In this document: one piece after another, positions 1 through 6,050 of the stretch
Numbering within the stretch: position 1 is the stretch's first letter
How the letters are laid out: every line of letters begins with the position of its first letter
From: Spirochaetia bacterium
Lineage (GTDB): Bacteria; Spirochaetota; UBA12135
Length of the DNA stretch: 7,928 bases
Assembly (NCBI GenBank): GCA_003497555.1
Contig: DNNS01000344.1
Location: forward strand, 1-7,928
Reading direction: 5' to 3'
Made by a program: the position numbers and the translations under genes
The notes under the pieces: generated by a model
Told to the model about the DNA's origin: nothing
Database searches by the model: none
The model's input: the letters and a program-made list of their open reading frames with translations, nothing else

Positions 1-458
1 TTTTTGAAAGCAAGTCCCAACCTCGCTGTAACTTCAAAACCAAGGATTACTGCAGCAAGAAAATCTTTTCCGGAACATCCGGTTATTTCCGCAGCTGCAA
101 GACATACAGGCAATACAGAAGGCAGGATATGACCGAGGCCTGATGGCTGGTGCGAATGATCAAAATCAAAAGCATGAGTCATGGCGCTGTTGGCAAATGC
201 AGCTAGGGGAGCAGGGAGTTTTTTCCCGTAAATGAGTACCGTTGATTCTTCTTTGCCGCCCCAGTCCATAAGCTGCTCTAATACTTCCGGGATACCTTCA
301 GCCTTGTAACCGGCAATTGCACAGCCTATAGAGTCAATTATCATTTTTTTCGCAGCTTCACAGGCTTTTTCGGGTATGCCGCCTGTTTTCGTATTCAGTA
401 CCAATTCTGCCAGTATTCTTGTATTTCCTTTTTTATTAATTGTATTGCCGCTATTCAT
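1..458 (-). CDS. MmgE/PrpD family enzyme, N-terminal part (gene runs off the left edge)
   Basis: The first 152 codons of a gene read leftwards; the frame is open to base 1. The start at 458 has a GGAG ribosome site at 467-470. Seen: a helical N-terminus with IIDSIGCAIAGY (about 40-51), then MTHAFDFDHSH (93-103) and GHILPSVLPV (109-118), matching the family's FDDTH...HPS...VLPA active-site region, then AAAEITG and LGFEVTARLG. Known of the family: 2-methylcitrate dehydratase PrpD, cis-aconitate decarboxylase and iminodisuccinate epimerase, all cytoplasmic enzymes acting on polycarboxylates by proton abstraction. Full members are about 450-500 residues, so roughly two thirds is missing. The FDDTH box reads FDHSH here. 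It lies 40 bp downstream of the ArgH-like lyase on the same strand, so co-transcription is likely. The exact reaction cannot be read from this fragment; an epimerase or dehydratase supplying or processing the lyase substrate is an inference. Confidence 0.88.
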   Translation of the reverse strand, partial: MNSGNTINKKGNTRILAELVLNTKTGGIPEKACEAAKKMIIDSIGCAIAGYKAEGIPEVLEQLMDWGGKEESTVLIYGKKLPAPLAAFANSAMTHAFDFDHSHQPSGLGHILPSVLPVCLAAAEITGCSGKDFLAAVILGFEVTARLGLAFK

Positions 459-498
459 AAATTTTACTCCATTAAATAAAAAGTAAATAAATTAACAT

Positions 499-2007
499 TT
501 ATAATGTCTCAAGGTCTGATAAAGTTCTTTTTTTGCTGTCTTCCAGTTTTGTAATTCTTGCTTTATGTCTAGCAAGGTATTCTTCCAATCTAGTAGAGCG
601 TTCATCCACCATGCGTTTTGTTTCATCCGGTGAAACTCCGCCTTGAGTTTTGTGGGTATGAATAAAATTAACCGGATCAAGCGTTTTTCTGAGTTCAGAT
701 TCACTCATGCCGGATTTACGACCTGTAATTTTTTCATAATGTTTATCAAATATTGCCAGACTTGCTTTGCCGGAGGGAATATCCTTTTCATCGGATTCAA
801 TGCAGAACTCATTTATTATATGGTGCGCTGTCCTTGAATCAATATCATAGTTCATGACAAGGACATTTGAAAGTTCAGTAGCGCAGGAATAACCTGTTCG
901 CGCCATTTCAAGCATTCTGTCCTTAAATACTGTAATGTTTTTAAATAAATGAATATAAATATTCATGAATTCATGTGTTAAATCAATGGCCCGGCCGCTT
1001 GAATCAAGCAGATGGAGCATCTCGTGCATATCACCATGAGCGGTCCGCATTCCCATGGTCACTGTTTCTGTTAAGACTCCCGCAAGCTGGGCAGCTCCGG
1101 CGCGGGTCTGCTCAAGAATAGGCGAATTAATGCCTTTACCTGCCTTGTTGGGCATAAAAAAACTGGTTGATCCGCTGGACTTTCCGCTTTCGGTAGCCAC
1201 ATATTCTCCGTTTACAAATTTTATTGAAAGCGGAACTTCACAAAATCCGTATTCCAGGGTAGACCAGATATTAAGATCAAGCGCCAACCTGCTTACTACG
1301 GCCATAATATTCGCAAGAGAAGACACAAGGAGTACATATCCGTCTGTATAGCAGACCGCGTCATTGGTATTTTCAATAAGTCCTTCAAGCCCGAGGTAAT
1401 CGCTTATCATATCTCTGTCAATTGGCAGACTTGTTCCCGCAAGCGCTCCGCAGCCGAGTTCATTCAAACTCATGGCAACATAAGAGTCCTCAACAGTTTT
1501 CAGAATTCTCTCAATTGGATCAAATACAGACAGCAGATAATGTCCCAGCGTAGTAGGCTGTGCATGACGCAAATGAGTATAACCGGGCATTACAGTTTCG
1601 AGATGGTCTGCGGCAAAACGAAGCAATGATTTTTGAAAATCATAAAACATACACATAAGTTTCATAAGTTTGTGTCTGGCCGCGAACTGCTGGTCTTGCG
1701 AGGGAATGGTTCTTCCCATTGATAAAAAACCGGCCCGTTTTGTTCCGAGTTTTGATATTGCATATTTTTCTATGCCAAACCGTTCATTTGTATATTCATT
1801 TTCTCTGTCAGCATAGAGTTCCCGTACTGTTTTTGCGATATCAGCCAGATATTTTCCCGGTATTATTTTCTGTTTAGCGAGCATTATAAACCATGCTGTA
1901 TCGCGCCATAATATCCATCGGTCATGAACAGCATCTATCCTTTTTGTTAATTCACTGGAATACCCAACTGAATAAATTTCCGTTATACGATTATTTTTTA
2001 GATCCAT
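499..2007 (-). CDS. ArgH-superfamily (fumarase/aspartase-type) C-N lyase, divergent substrate class
   Basis: A 502-residue protein, slightly longer than typical ArgH (about 460). Family landmarks seen: MPGYTHLRHAQPTTLGH (140-156, with the conserved Thr144-His145), LGCGALAGTSLPIDRD (184-199), a C3-type loop GSTSFFMPNKAGKGIN (279-294), and an ArgH-like C-terminus with LDPVNF...QGGVSP (443-460). Known: this superfamily eliminates an amine from a succinyl group, releasing fumarate, usually as a homotetramer with composite active sites. Odd points: the N-terminal WGGRF box of ArgH is absent; DAVSDRD is replaced by DAVCYTD (216-222); the catalytic loop has extra residues compared with GSSIMPQKKNPD. 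These changes argue against argininosuccinate as substrate. Start chosen at 2007 because a GGAG lies at 2017-2020; the longer frame from 2055 has no such site. It is followed after 40 bp by the MmgE/PrpD gene. An iminodisuccinate- or EDDS-type lyase role is possible but unproven. Confidence 0.9.
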   Translation of the reverse strand: MDLKNNRITEIYSVGYSSELTKRIDAVHDRWILWRDTAWFIMLAKQKIIPGKYLADIAKTVRELYADRENEYTNERFGIEKYAISKLGTKRAGFLSMGRTIPSQDQQFAARHKLMKLMCMFYDFQKSLLRFAADHLETVMPGYTHLRHAQPTTLGHYLLSVFDPIERILKTVEDSYVAMSLNELGCGALAGTSLPIDRDMISDYLGLEGLIENTNDAVCYTDGYVLLVSSLANIMAVVSRLALDLNIWSTLEYGFCEVPLSIKFVNGEYVATESGKSSGSTSFFMPNKAGKGINSPILEQTRAGAAQLAGVLTETVTMGMRTAHGDMHEMLHLLDSSGRAIDLTHEFMNIYIHLFKNITVFKDRMLEMARTGYSCATELSNVLVMNYDIDSRTAHHIINEFCIESDEKDIPSGKASLAIFDKHYEKITGRKSGMSESELRKTLDPVNFIHTHKTQGGVSPDETKRMVDERSTRLEEYLARHKARITKLEDSKKRTLSDLETL

Positions 2008-2016
2008 AATTTGTTT

Positions 2017-2020
2017 CTCC
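2017..2020 (-). promoter_or_regulatory. Ribosome binding site fixing the lyase start
   Basis: Read on the minus strand this is AAGGAGAAACAAATT immediately before ATG at 2007, a good Shine-Dalgarno with 9 bases of spacing. It decides against the in-frame ATG at 2055, which is 16 codons further upstream, has no purine-rich site and sits inside the 32-bp dyad. Confidence 0.8.
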
Positions 2021-2038
2021 TTTGTTGGCAGATGCACC

Positions 2039-2070
2039 CCGGTGGGTAAAATCATGATTTTAACGACCGG
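2039..2070. promoter_or_regulatory. 32-bp near-perfect palindrome upstream of the lyase gene (candidate operator or leader hairpin)
   Basis: Fourteen of sixteen symmetric base pairs match around a centre at 2054/2055. The core TAAAATCATGATTTTA (2047-2062) is a perfect 16-bp palindrome, and the ends are CCGGT at 2039-2043 and ACCGG at 2066-2070; the mismatches are 2044/2065 and 2046/2063. There is no central loop, which suits a DNA operator for a dimeric protein better than an RNA hairpin. It begins just downstream of the candidate -10 box at 2078-2083 (minus strand) and ends 31 bases before the lyase start, a position where a repressor could block initiation or early elongation. No T-run follows on the minus strand, so it is not an intrinsic terminator. 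Function is inferred from symmetry and position only. Confidence 0.6.
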
Positions 2071-2077
2071 TTATATA

Positions 2078-2106
2078 ATTATAAACATTAAAATAAACGA
2101 TTTCTA
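2078..2106 (-). promoter_or_regulatory. Candidate sigma-70-type promoter for the lyase-MmgE/PrpD unit
   Basis: On the minus strand a perfect TATAAT (2083-2078) is preceded, with 17 bases of spacing, by TAGAAA (2106-2101), a 4 of 6 match to TTGACA. The predicted start near 2071 would place the 32-bp palindrome at the very 5' end of the transcript. The weak -35 leaves room for activation by the PocR-AraC regulator encoded just upstream. The region is AT-rich, so a chance TATAAT cannot be excluded. Confidence 0.4.
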
Positions 2107-2183
2107 TAGTCATTTTTGTCTGAAAAGTATAATTTTTTTGATATCTATTACTTATGTGGAACAGAATGATATCTGACATGTGT

Positions 2184-2199
2184 TGGCTCCCGCGAACCA
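2184..2199 (-). other. Small GC-rich hairpin after the PocR-AraC gene
   Basis: On the minus strand TGGTTC-GCGG-GAGCCA can fold as a 6-bp stem (one G-U pair) with a GCGG tetraloop, 60 bases beyond the regulator's stop. It stands out as a GC-rich island in AT-rich spacer. No T-run follows, so it lacks the second half of an intrinsic terminator. It could be a weak terminator, a processing or stability element, or chance. The rest of the 251-bp gap (2008-2258) holds the promoter and palindrome listed separately, plus an 8-bp direct repeat TGATATCT at 2139-2146 and 2167-2174. Confidence 0.25.
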
Positions 2200-2258
2200 G
2201 TTTTATACTTTTACTTCAATAAAATATTTGTTATTCAGCATCTCATAATTAACAAAAC

Positions 2259-3146
2259 CTAATGTCTTTTAAATCTTTTAGGGACGCATCCGAAATACTG
2301 TTTAAATCTTTTAGTAAAATAACTATGATTGTCGTATCCGACTTCCATCGCTATCCGCACAATATTTAAATCTGTATTTTTCAATAATTGCCGTGCACGC
2401 TCCAGCCTGACTTCTGTACTATAATCTATATAATTCTTTCCAATTATCTTTTTAAATAGTCTACTAAAATATTCGAGACTTACGCCGCATTTTTTTGCAT
2501 TTTCGGAAGCAGAGAGAATAGGTTCATTTAAATCATTTAATTTACGTATAATTTGAGAGAGAAGAGGATGTTCTTTTAGCATGATGATTTTTTTCATTTC
2601 ATTGTAATCCATATTCGAAGTAACATGATTTATGGCAGCGAATAGAAGATTACCTATTTGAATTAATTTTTCATCATCTATCCATAAAAAATTTTTTGCT
2701 TTTTCTTTTATACTGTATTTAGTTACAAAAGTATTTAATTTGCAAATATATAATATATTTTTTTTTATATCCTTGAATTTTCTTAGTTGTCCGCAAAAAA
2801 TAGTCCCGACAAATTGTTTATTTATAAGTAGAGGTATTATCAATTCAACAACACCGGATGGACATTCATCAAGAAACGGTTTCCCTTTTTCTTTTGCTTT
2901 TTGGGAGCGGCAATTTACGTCGTATCCGCCACAGCCTTTTCCTCCGTTTTTGTTTTCTTTAATTAATGAGCAAAAGGGATTTCTATGAGTCATTTTTCCG
3001 CGAATATTATCTAAATTTACTATATCTTTATTATAATCTTTATGAAGCAGTATACATATCTGTAGACCGGTCAGGTATTCAAACGTATCAATTATTTCAA
3101 AAAAAGAATTCTTTGAAAAACGCAGATATACTTTATTGTTTCCCAT
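2259..3146 (-). CDS. AraC-family transcriptional regulator with N-terminal PocR-type sensor domain
   Basis: A 295-residue cytoplasmic transcription factor. Residues about 16-175 match a PocR ligand-binding domain: FCSLIK (58-63), a Cys-rich segment with C72, C79 and C95, ECPSGVVELIIPL (94-106) and FVGTIFCGQL (112-121). The C-terminal third is a standard AraC double helix-turn-helix, first helices around LSASENAKKCGVSLEYFSRLFKK (split at 211-222 and 223-233) and the second around NIVRIAMEVGYDNHSYFTKR (261-280), ending FGCVPKRFKRH. Known: PocR activates propanediol and cobalamin genes in Salmonella; related domains sense small molecules. Placed directly upstream of the lyase and MmgE/PrpD genes on the same strand, it is the obvious candidate regulator of them, its ligand perhaps being their substrate (inference). 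The start at 3146 lacks a strong Shine-Dalgarno (only an AAAAGA-like stretch), so translation may be weak. It has its own promoter at 3226-3254. Confidence 0.92.
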   Translation of the reverse strand: MGNNKVYLRFSKNSFFEIIDTFEYLTGLQICILLHKDYNKDIVNLDNIRGKMTHRNPFCSLIKENKNGGKGCGGYDVNCRSQKAKEKGKPFLDECPSGVVELIIPLLINKQFVGTIFCGQLRKFKDIKKNILYICKLNTFVTKYSIKEKAKNFLWIDDEKLIQIGNLLFAAINHVTSNMDYNEMKKIIMLKEHPLLSQIIRKLNDLNEPILSASENAKKCGVSLEYFSRLFKKIIGKNYIDYSTEVRLERARQLLKNTDLNIVRIAMEVGYDNHSYFTKRFKQYFGCVPKRFKRH

Positions 3147-3516
3147 ATCTTTTAGAATTAATGTTGGGTATCTACTCAGTCCTCAAGCAGAAAATGAATA
3201 GAAATTTCCTTTTCAACTTTAGCCCATTATACCCCTTTCCCCGTCAAAATTCAATCTTTAACTAAAATTTCCTCTTGAGTTTTCACTTCCCCGGCCTATT
3301 ACAGACTCTGACGCAGAAATTCAGCTTTTTCCATACTAAAATCAAAATTTCCTATTCTAAAACCGCCCACTTCTGTTACTGATATTTATTGTTCGTCGCC
3401 CTTTTATCAGAATTTATCTACGTGTACCAGGAAAATTTTATTTTTTGATTGATTATTTAAGGATACCCTGTTATTGAATTTTTTTTTATCATATATATTA
3501 CCGGCAACGGCTTATT
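3147..3516. other. 370-bp intergenic region between the two AraC-type genes
   Basis: No coding signal is convincing on either strand. It holds the promoter at 3226-3254 and three same-direction copies of a short motif: AAATTTCCT at 3202-3210, AAAATTTCCT at 3264-3273 and at 3344-3353, with a related inverted copy near 3429-3439. An inverted repeat CTGATA/TATCAG flanks 20 bases at 3379-3410. Downstream of the cupin-AraC stop no hairpin followed by a T-run on the minus strand is seen, so no intrinsic terminator is called there. Confidence 0.5.
3226..3254 (-). promoter_or_regulatory. Sigma-70-type promoter for the PocR-AraC gene
   Basis: On the minus strand TTGAAT (3254-3249) and a perfect TATAAT (3231-3226) are separated by exactly 17 bases. 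The predicted transcript would begin near 3219 and have a leader of about 70 bases before the ATG at 3146. This is the best-formed promoter in the window and suggests the regulator is expressed independently of the cupin-AraC gene upstream. Confidence 0.6.
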
Positions 3517-4530
3517 TTAACTCTGCTCAACGCCAGTCCGGTAACTGCGGGGAGATACGCCTAGATGTTTTTTAAAAACCATATTAAAATTTGCAAGTGA
3601 GCCGAACCCTGTTTCATAGGCAATTGCAGAAATATTTTCTCTGGTATTTTTTATTAAATAACAGGCATATTCTATTCTTTTTTCATTAACATAGTCTATA
3701 CAGGAAATACCGGTATTTTTTTTAAATTTAATAAAAAAATATTCCTTGCTCATTCCCAGAGCGGTAGAAAATTCATCCCACTTCATGCGTTCTGATATAT
3801 GTTTTTCAATATAATCAGATACTGAATTTATTAAATAGTAGTCTTTGGTTGATTGTACAATGGTTTTTTTATATTCATTAATAATTGTCTTAAGCAGCAA
3901 ATTTAAATATACAGAAAGCATTTTCCTTTTATCAATACTGTTTTCTTCCGAGTTAAAATAATCAATCATTAAAAAAACAATATTGAGAAAATACTTGAAC
4001 TGATTACCTTTGATACGCAGCTTGTCGTTAAATTCATTATCCGCCCGGAAAAAAGGCTCCAGCAGGGAAAAACTCATAATAACTTTCGGATCGATCATTT
4101 TATCTCCCTTGTCTCTGAGTAAAACTTCGGGTAAAAAACAAATATTAATAATTTCAAGCCGCTTGGGAACATTATCATATTTATGAAATTTGGCATCACT
4201 GATAAAAAAAATATTTCCTTTTTCTATCGGATAGGCTTTATTATCAATATAATGAACTCCCTTGCCTTTTAAGATAATGACTATCTCAAAAAAAGTATGC
4301 CTGCTTTTATCGTTCGGCAGTTTGATTACCGGCAATTTAATTTCATTTTTTTTTTTTTGTAAATTTTTTTGAAAAACCACATAATGCGGCAATATTCCAA
4401 TCTTTTTGCCATCTTCTGTTAAATCCATTATTCTATTTTTCTTGTCCTTAATAAAATATTGTATCCAGAAATTTTCCAGTTCTTTAGAATCGAGAATTTT
4501 AAAAATATTATTGAATTTGTAATTATACAT
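3517..4530 (-). CDS. AraC-family transcriptional regulator with N-terminal cupin sensor domain
   Basis: A 337-residue cytoplasmic transcription factor. After a Lys- and Asn-rich N-terminus, residues about 66-150 form an AraC-binding cupin: HTFFEIVIILKGKGVHYIDN (78-97), YPIEKGNIFFIS (100-111) and FHKYDNV (115-121). The C-terminal 100 residues are the AraC DNA-binding domain, with helices around MKWDEFSTALGMSKEYFFIK (split near 249-258 and 259-268) and ENISAIAYETGFGSLANFNM (298-317), then the family ending LGVSPRSYR. Known: this layout is typical of sugar-responsive AraC, RhaS and MelR-like activators. It is divergent from the solute-binding lipoprotein gene across 176 bp, which suggests it controls that gene and the LamG gene, probably in response to a sugar (inference). 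A weak AAAGGG lies before the start at 4530. A run of 13 adenines (coding sense) falls at codons 58-62, a possible slippage site. Confidence 0.92.
   Translation of the reverse strand: MYNYKFNNIFKILDSKELENFWIQYFIKDKKNRIMDLTEDGKKIGILPHYVVFQKNLQKKKNEIKLPVIKLPNDKSRHTFFEIVIILKGKGVHYIDNKAYPIEKGNIFFISDAKFHKYDNVPKRLEIINICFLPEVLLRDKGDKMIDPKVIMSFSLLEPFFRADNEFNDKLRIKGNQFKYFLNIVFLMIDYFNSEENSIDKRKMLSVYLNLLLKTIINEYKKTIVQSTKDYYLINSVSDYIEKHISERMKWDEFSTALGMSKEYFFIKFKKNTGISCIDYVNEKRIEYACYLIKNTRENISAIAYETGFGSLANFNMVFKKHLGVSPRSYRTGVEQS
4346..4358 (-). repeat. 13-nt homopolymer A tract inside the cupin-AraC coding sequence
   Basis: On the coding strand the run spans the end of Gln58, Lys59-Lys61 and the start of Asn62, just before the cupin domain. 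A one-base change in length, in DNA or during transcription, would shift the frame before both functional domains. It is the longest homopolymer in the window; another 7-base run follows at 4364-4370. Confidence 0.9.
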
Positions 4531-4706
4531 TTTTTATTGCCCTTTTCTGCCTTAATCAGCGGTCTATGCTTTTAAAGTATTTAAGTTTTTTTTTAAAACC
4601 AGAAGATCGGTTTTTTGGGAGTTTTTATTAAAATTCTGGTAGTATTTTTTCAGCATTGTTAATATAATTAATTATAACATAAATCAAATAAAATACAGGA
4701 GTTTTT
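4531..4706. promoter_or_regulatory. Divergent control region between cupin-AraC and solute-binding lipoprotein genes
   Basis: A very AT-rich 176-bp spacer serving both directions. For the plus strand a perfect TATAAT at 4663-4668 has only a poor -35 (TAGTAT at 4640-4645, 17-base spacing), the usual look of an activator-dependent promoter, and AGGAG at 4697-4701 is a strong ribosome site 5 bases before ATG 4707. Two dyads could be regulator sites: AAAACC/GGTTTT around an 8-base centre (4595-4614), and a 7-bp inverted repeat ACCAGAA (4598-4604) / TTCTGGT (4634-4640), whose right arm ends exactly at the start of the weak -35. No clear minus-strand promoter was identified. Operator roles are inferred. 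Confidence 0.45.
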
Positions 4707-6020
4707 ATGAAAAAACAGATTATTTTTATATCGGCAGTAATGATTATTTTCTCTTTGTCCTGCTCAAGGAAAAAAAATACGGAAAAAAAAGTAATTGAAT
4801 ATATGTTTCCTGGCGGCGCGGCAATGTCCACAATAATGGAACGAATGAAAAATGAATTTATGAAAAAAAATACTGAATATTTAATAACACTTACTCATAT
4901 TGCACGCTGGAGTGAATATCAAAACAAAGTAATTACCAGAATCGTCGGAGGGAACCCTCCTGATATAATTATTGATGCGCCAAACTTGACATATGATTTA
5001 TATGAGAGGGGCGCATTATATGATTTAACAGAATATATTGAAAATGATTCCGATTTTGGAATAATTAAAAATAATTTAAATCCGCCGGAAATTCTTAATA
5101 TAGGAAAAATACAAGGCCGGTATTACTCTGTGCCGGGATGGATGAATCCGCAGGTACTTTTTTATAACAAAGAAATTTTTACAAGGCACGGAGTCCCCTA
5201 CCCCCCCAAAGACTGGAGTTTTAAAGATTTTACTAAAGCCGTTATTGATTTAACCGAGAAAGATCAGAGCGGAAAAACCACCTGCTATGGCCTTCTAATG
5301 GCAGGCAGCATAGAATGGCTGCTTCCACTCAATAATTCTTCTATAATAAGTAAAGACGGCAGCAAGGTTACATTCAACAGCAAGAAATCTTATGATATAC
5401 TAAAATGGTATCAGGATCTTGTATTTATCCACAAGTCTGCTCCCAAACTGGTCAATTCCGGAGAAGACAATACCGGCTTGACTCCTTCCGATATTTTCCA
5501 AATGGGAAAAGCCGCCATGTTCATCGGGAATTATTCTTCTGTTACAGATTTTATACCCAAAAAAAATCTTTCTTTTGATATAGTAATGCTCCCGAGAATG
5601 GTTCCCGAGGGTAAAATATTTAATAATTTTATATGCTGGATGGTTTTAAAAAATTCAAAACATTCCCGCGGAGCTTTTGAATTTATAAAATTTCTTGCCG
5701 GTCCTGATTTTCAAAAAGTATGCGCGAGAATAAACATCGGCGTACCTATTTTAAAATCAATACAGAGTTCAAAGCTGTTTTTAAATCCCAGTCTGCCTCC
5801 TGAGAACAAGCAGGCGGTAATTAATTCTCTTGATTATACATTTTATTTGGAACGCTATAAAAATAAAACAATAAAAGACAACATAAGAAAAACCGGCTTG
5901 GCATTTATGGACCCTAAAACTTATAGTCTGCGGAGCTGCCTTGACGAGGATTCCGCTGCTATTAAAAACGCCATGGATGAATTAAAAAATGCCGGCCAGC
6001 TGCAATATGATAATTATTAA
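4707..6020 (+). CDS. Extracellular solute-binding protein, family 1 (sugar ABC transporter-type lipoprotein)
   Basis: A 437-residue protein, the usual length for family 1 (MalE-like) binding proteins. The N-terminus MKKQIIFISAVMIIFSLSC is a lipoprotein signal peptide; Cys19 would be lipidated, with a relaxed lipobox SLSC, followed by a charged linker SRKKNTEKK. Family marks seen: GGNPPDIIID (81-90), LYERGALYDLTEYI (98-111), GKIQGRYYSVPGWMNPQVLF (133-152), NKEIFTRHGVPYPPKDW (154-170), and a C-terminal lobe with FQMGKAAMFIGNY and AFEFIKFLAGPDFQKV. Known: such proteins capture oligosaccharides or other solutes outside the membrane and hand them to an ABC permease. AGGAG at 4697-4701 supports the start. 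The next gene, for the LamG protein, follows after 30 bp, and no permease or ATPase gene is present in the window. Likely controlled by the divergent cupin-AraC regulator. A C7 run (5201-5207) and three A8 runs interrupt the gene. The bound ligand cannot be told from sequence. Confidence 0.92.
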   Translation: MKKQIIFISAVMIIFSLSCSRKKNTEKKVIEYMFPGGAAMSTIMERMKNEFMKKNTEYLITLTHIARWSEYQNKVITRIVGGNPPDIIIDAPNLTYDLYERGALYDLTEYIENDSDFGIIKNNLNPPEILNIGKIQGRYYSVPGWMNPQVLFYNKEIFTRHGVPYPPKDWSFKDFTKAVIDLTEKDQSGKTTCYGLLMAGSIEWLLPLNNSSIISKDGSKVTFNSKKSYDILKWYQDLVFIHKSAPKLVNSGEDNTGLTPSDIFQMGKAAMFIGNYSSVTDFIPKKNLSFDIVMLPRMVPEGKIFNNFICWMVLKNSKHSRGAFEFIKFLAGPDFQKVCARINIGVPILKSIQSSKLFLNPSLPPENKQAVINSLDYTFYLERYKNKTIKDNIRKTGLAFMDPKTYSLRSCLDEDSAAIKNAMDELKNAGQLQYDNY

Positions 6021-6050
6021 ATTATTATTTGTTGAAAACAGAGAATAACT

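Noticed and set aside
643..1351. Plus-strand open frames opposite the lyase gene (643-837, 1055-1351)
   Set aside because: They lie antisense inside a well-supported enzyme gene, and their translations show no recognisable domain.
499..2007. Annotation of the lyase as ArgH of arginine biosynthesis
   Set aside because: The catalytic loop and the DAVSDRD motif are altered, no argG or other arginine gene is nearby, and the partner is an MmgE/PrpD enzyme.
2008..2055. In-frame ATG at 2055 extending the lyase by 16 residues
   Set aside because: No ribosome site precedes it, it lies inside the palindrome, and the ATG at 2007 has a clear GGAG 9 bases upstream; the extra residues match nothing in the family.
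3242..3247. TTGACG on the minus strand as the -35 of the PocR-AraC promoter
   Set aside because: It is only 10 bases from the TATAAT; TTGAAT at 3249-3254 gives the correct 17-base spacing.
2740..3265. Plus-strand open frames opposite the PocR-AraC gene and its leader
   Set aside because: Antisense shadows of a clear regulator; no family match or good ribosome site.
4595..4614. AAAACC/GGTTTT stem as an intrinsic terminator
   Set aside because: It sits between divergent genes where no transcript is expected to end, and the stem is AT-rich and short.
4628..4831. Minus-strand frame overlapping the start of the solute-binding protein gene
   Set aside because: It covers the divergent spacer and the signal peptide antisense; its hydrophobic look comes from AT-rich codons.
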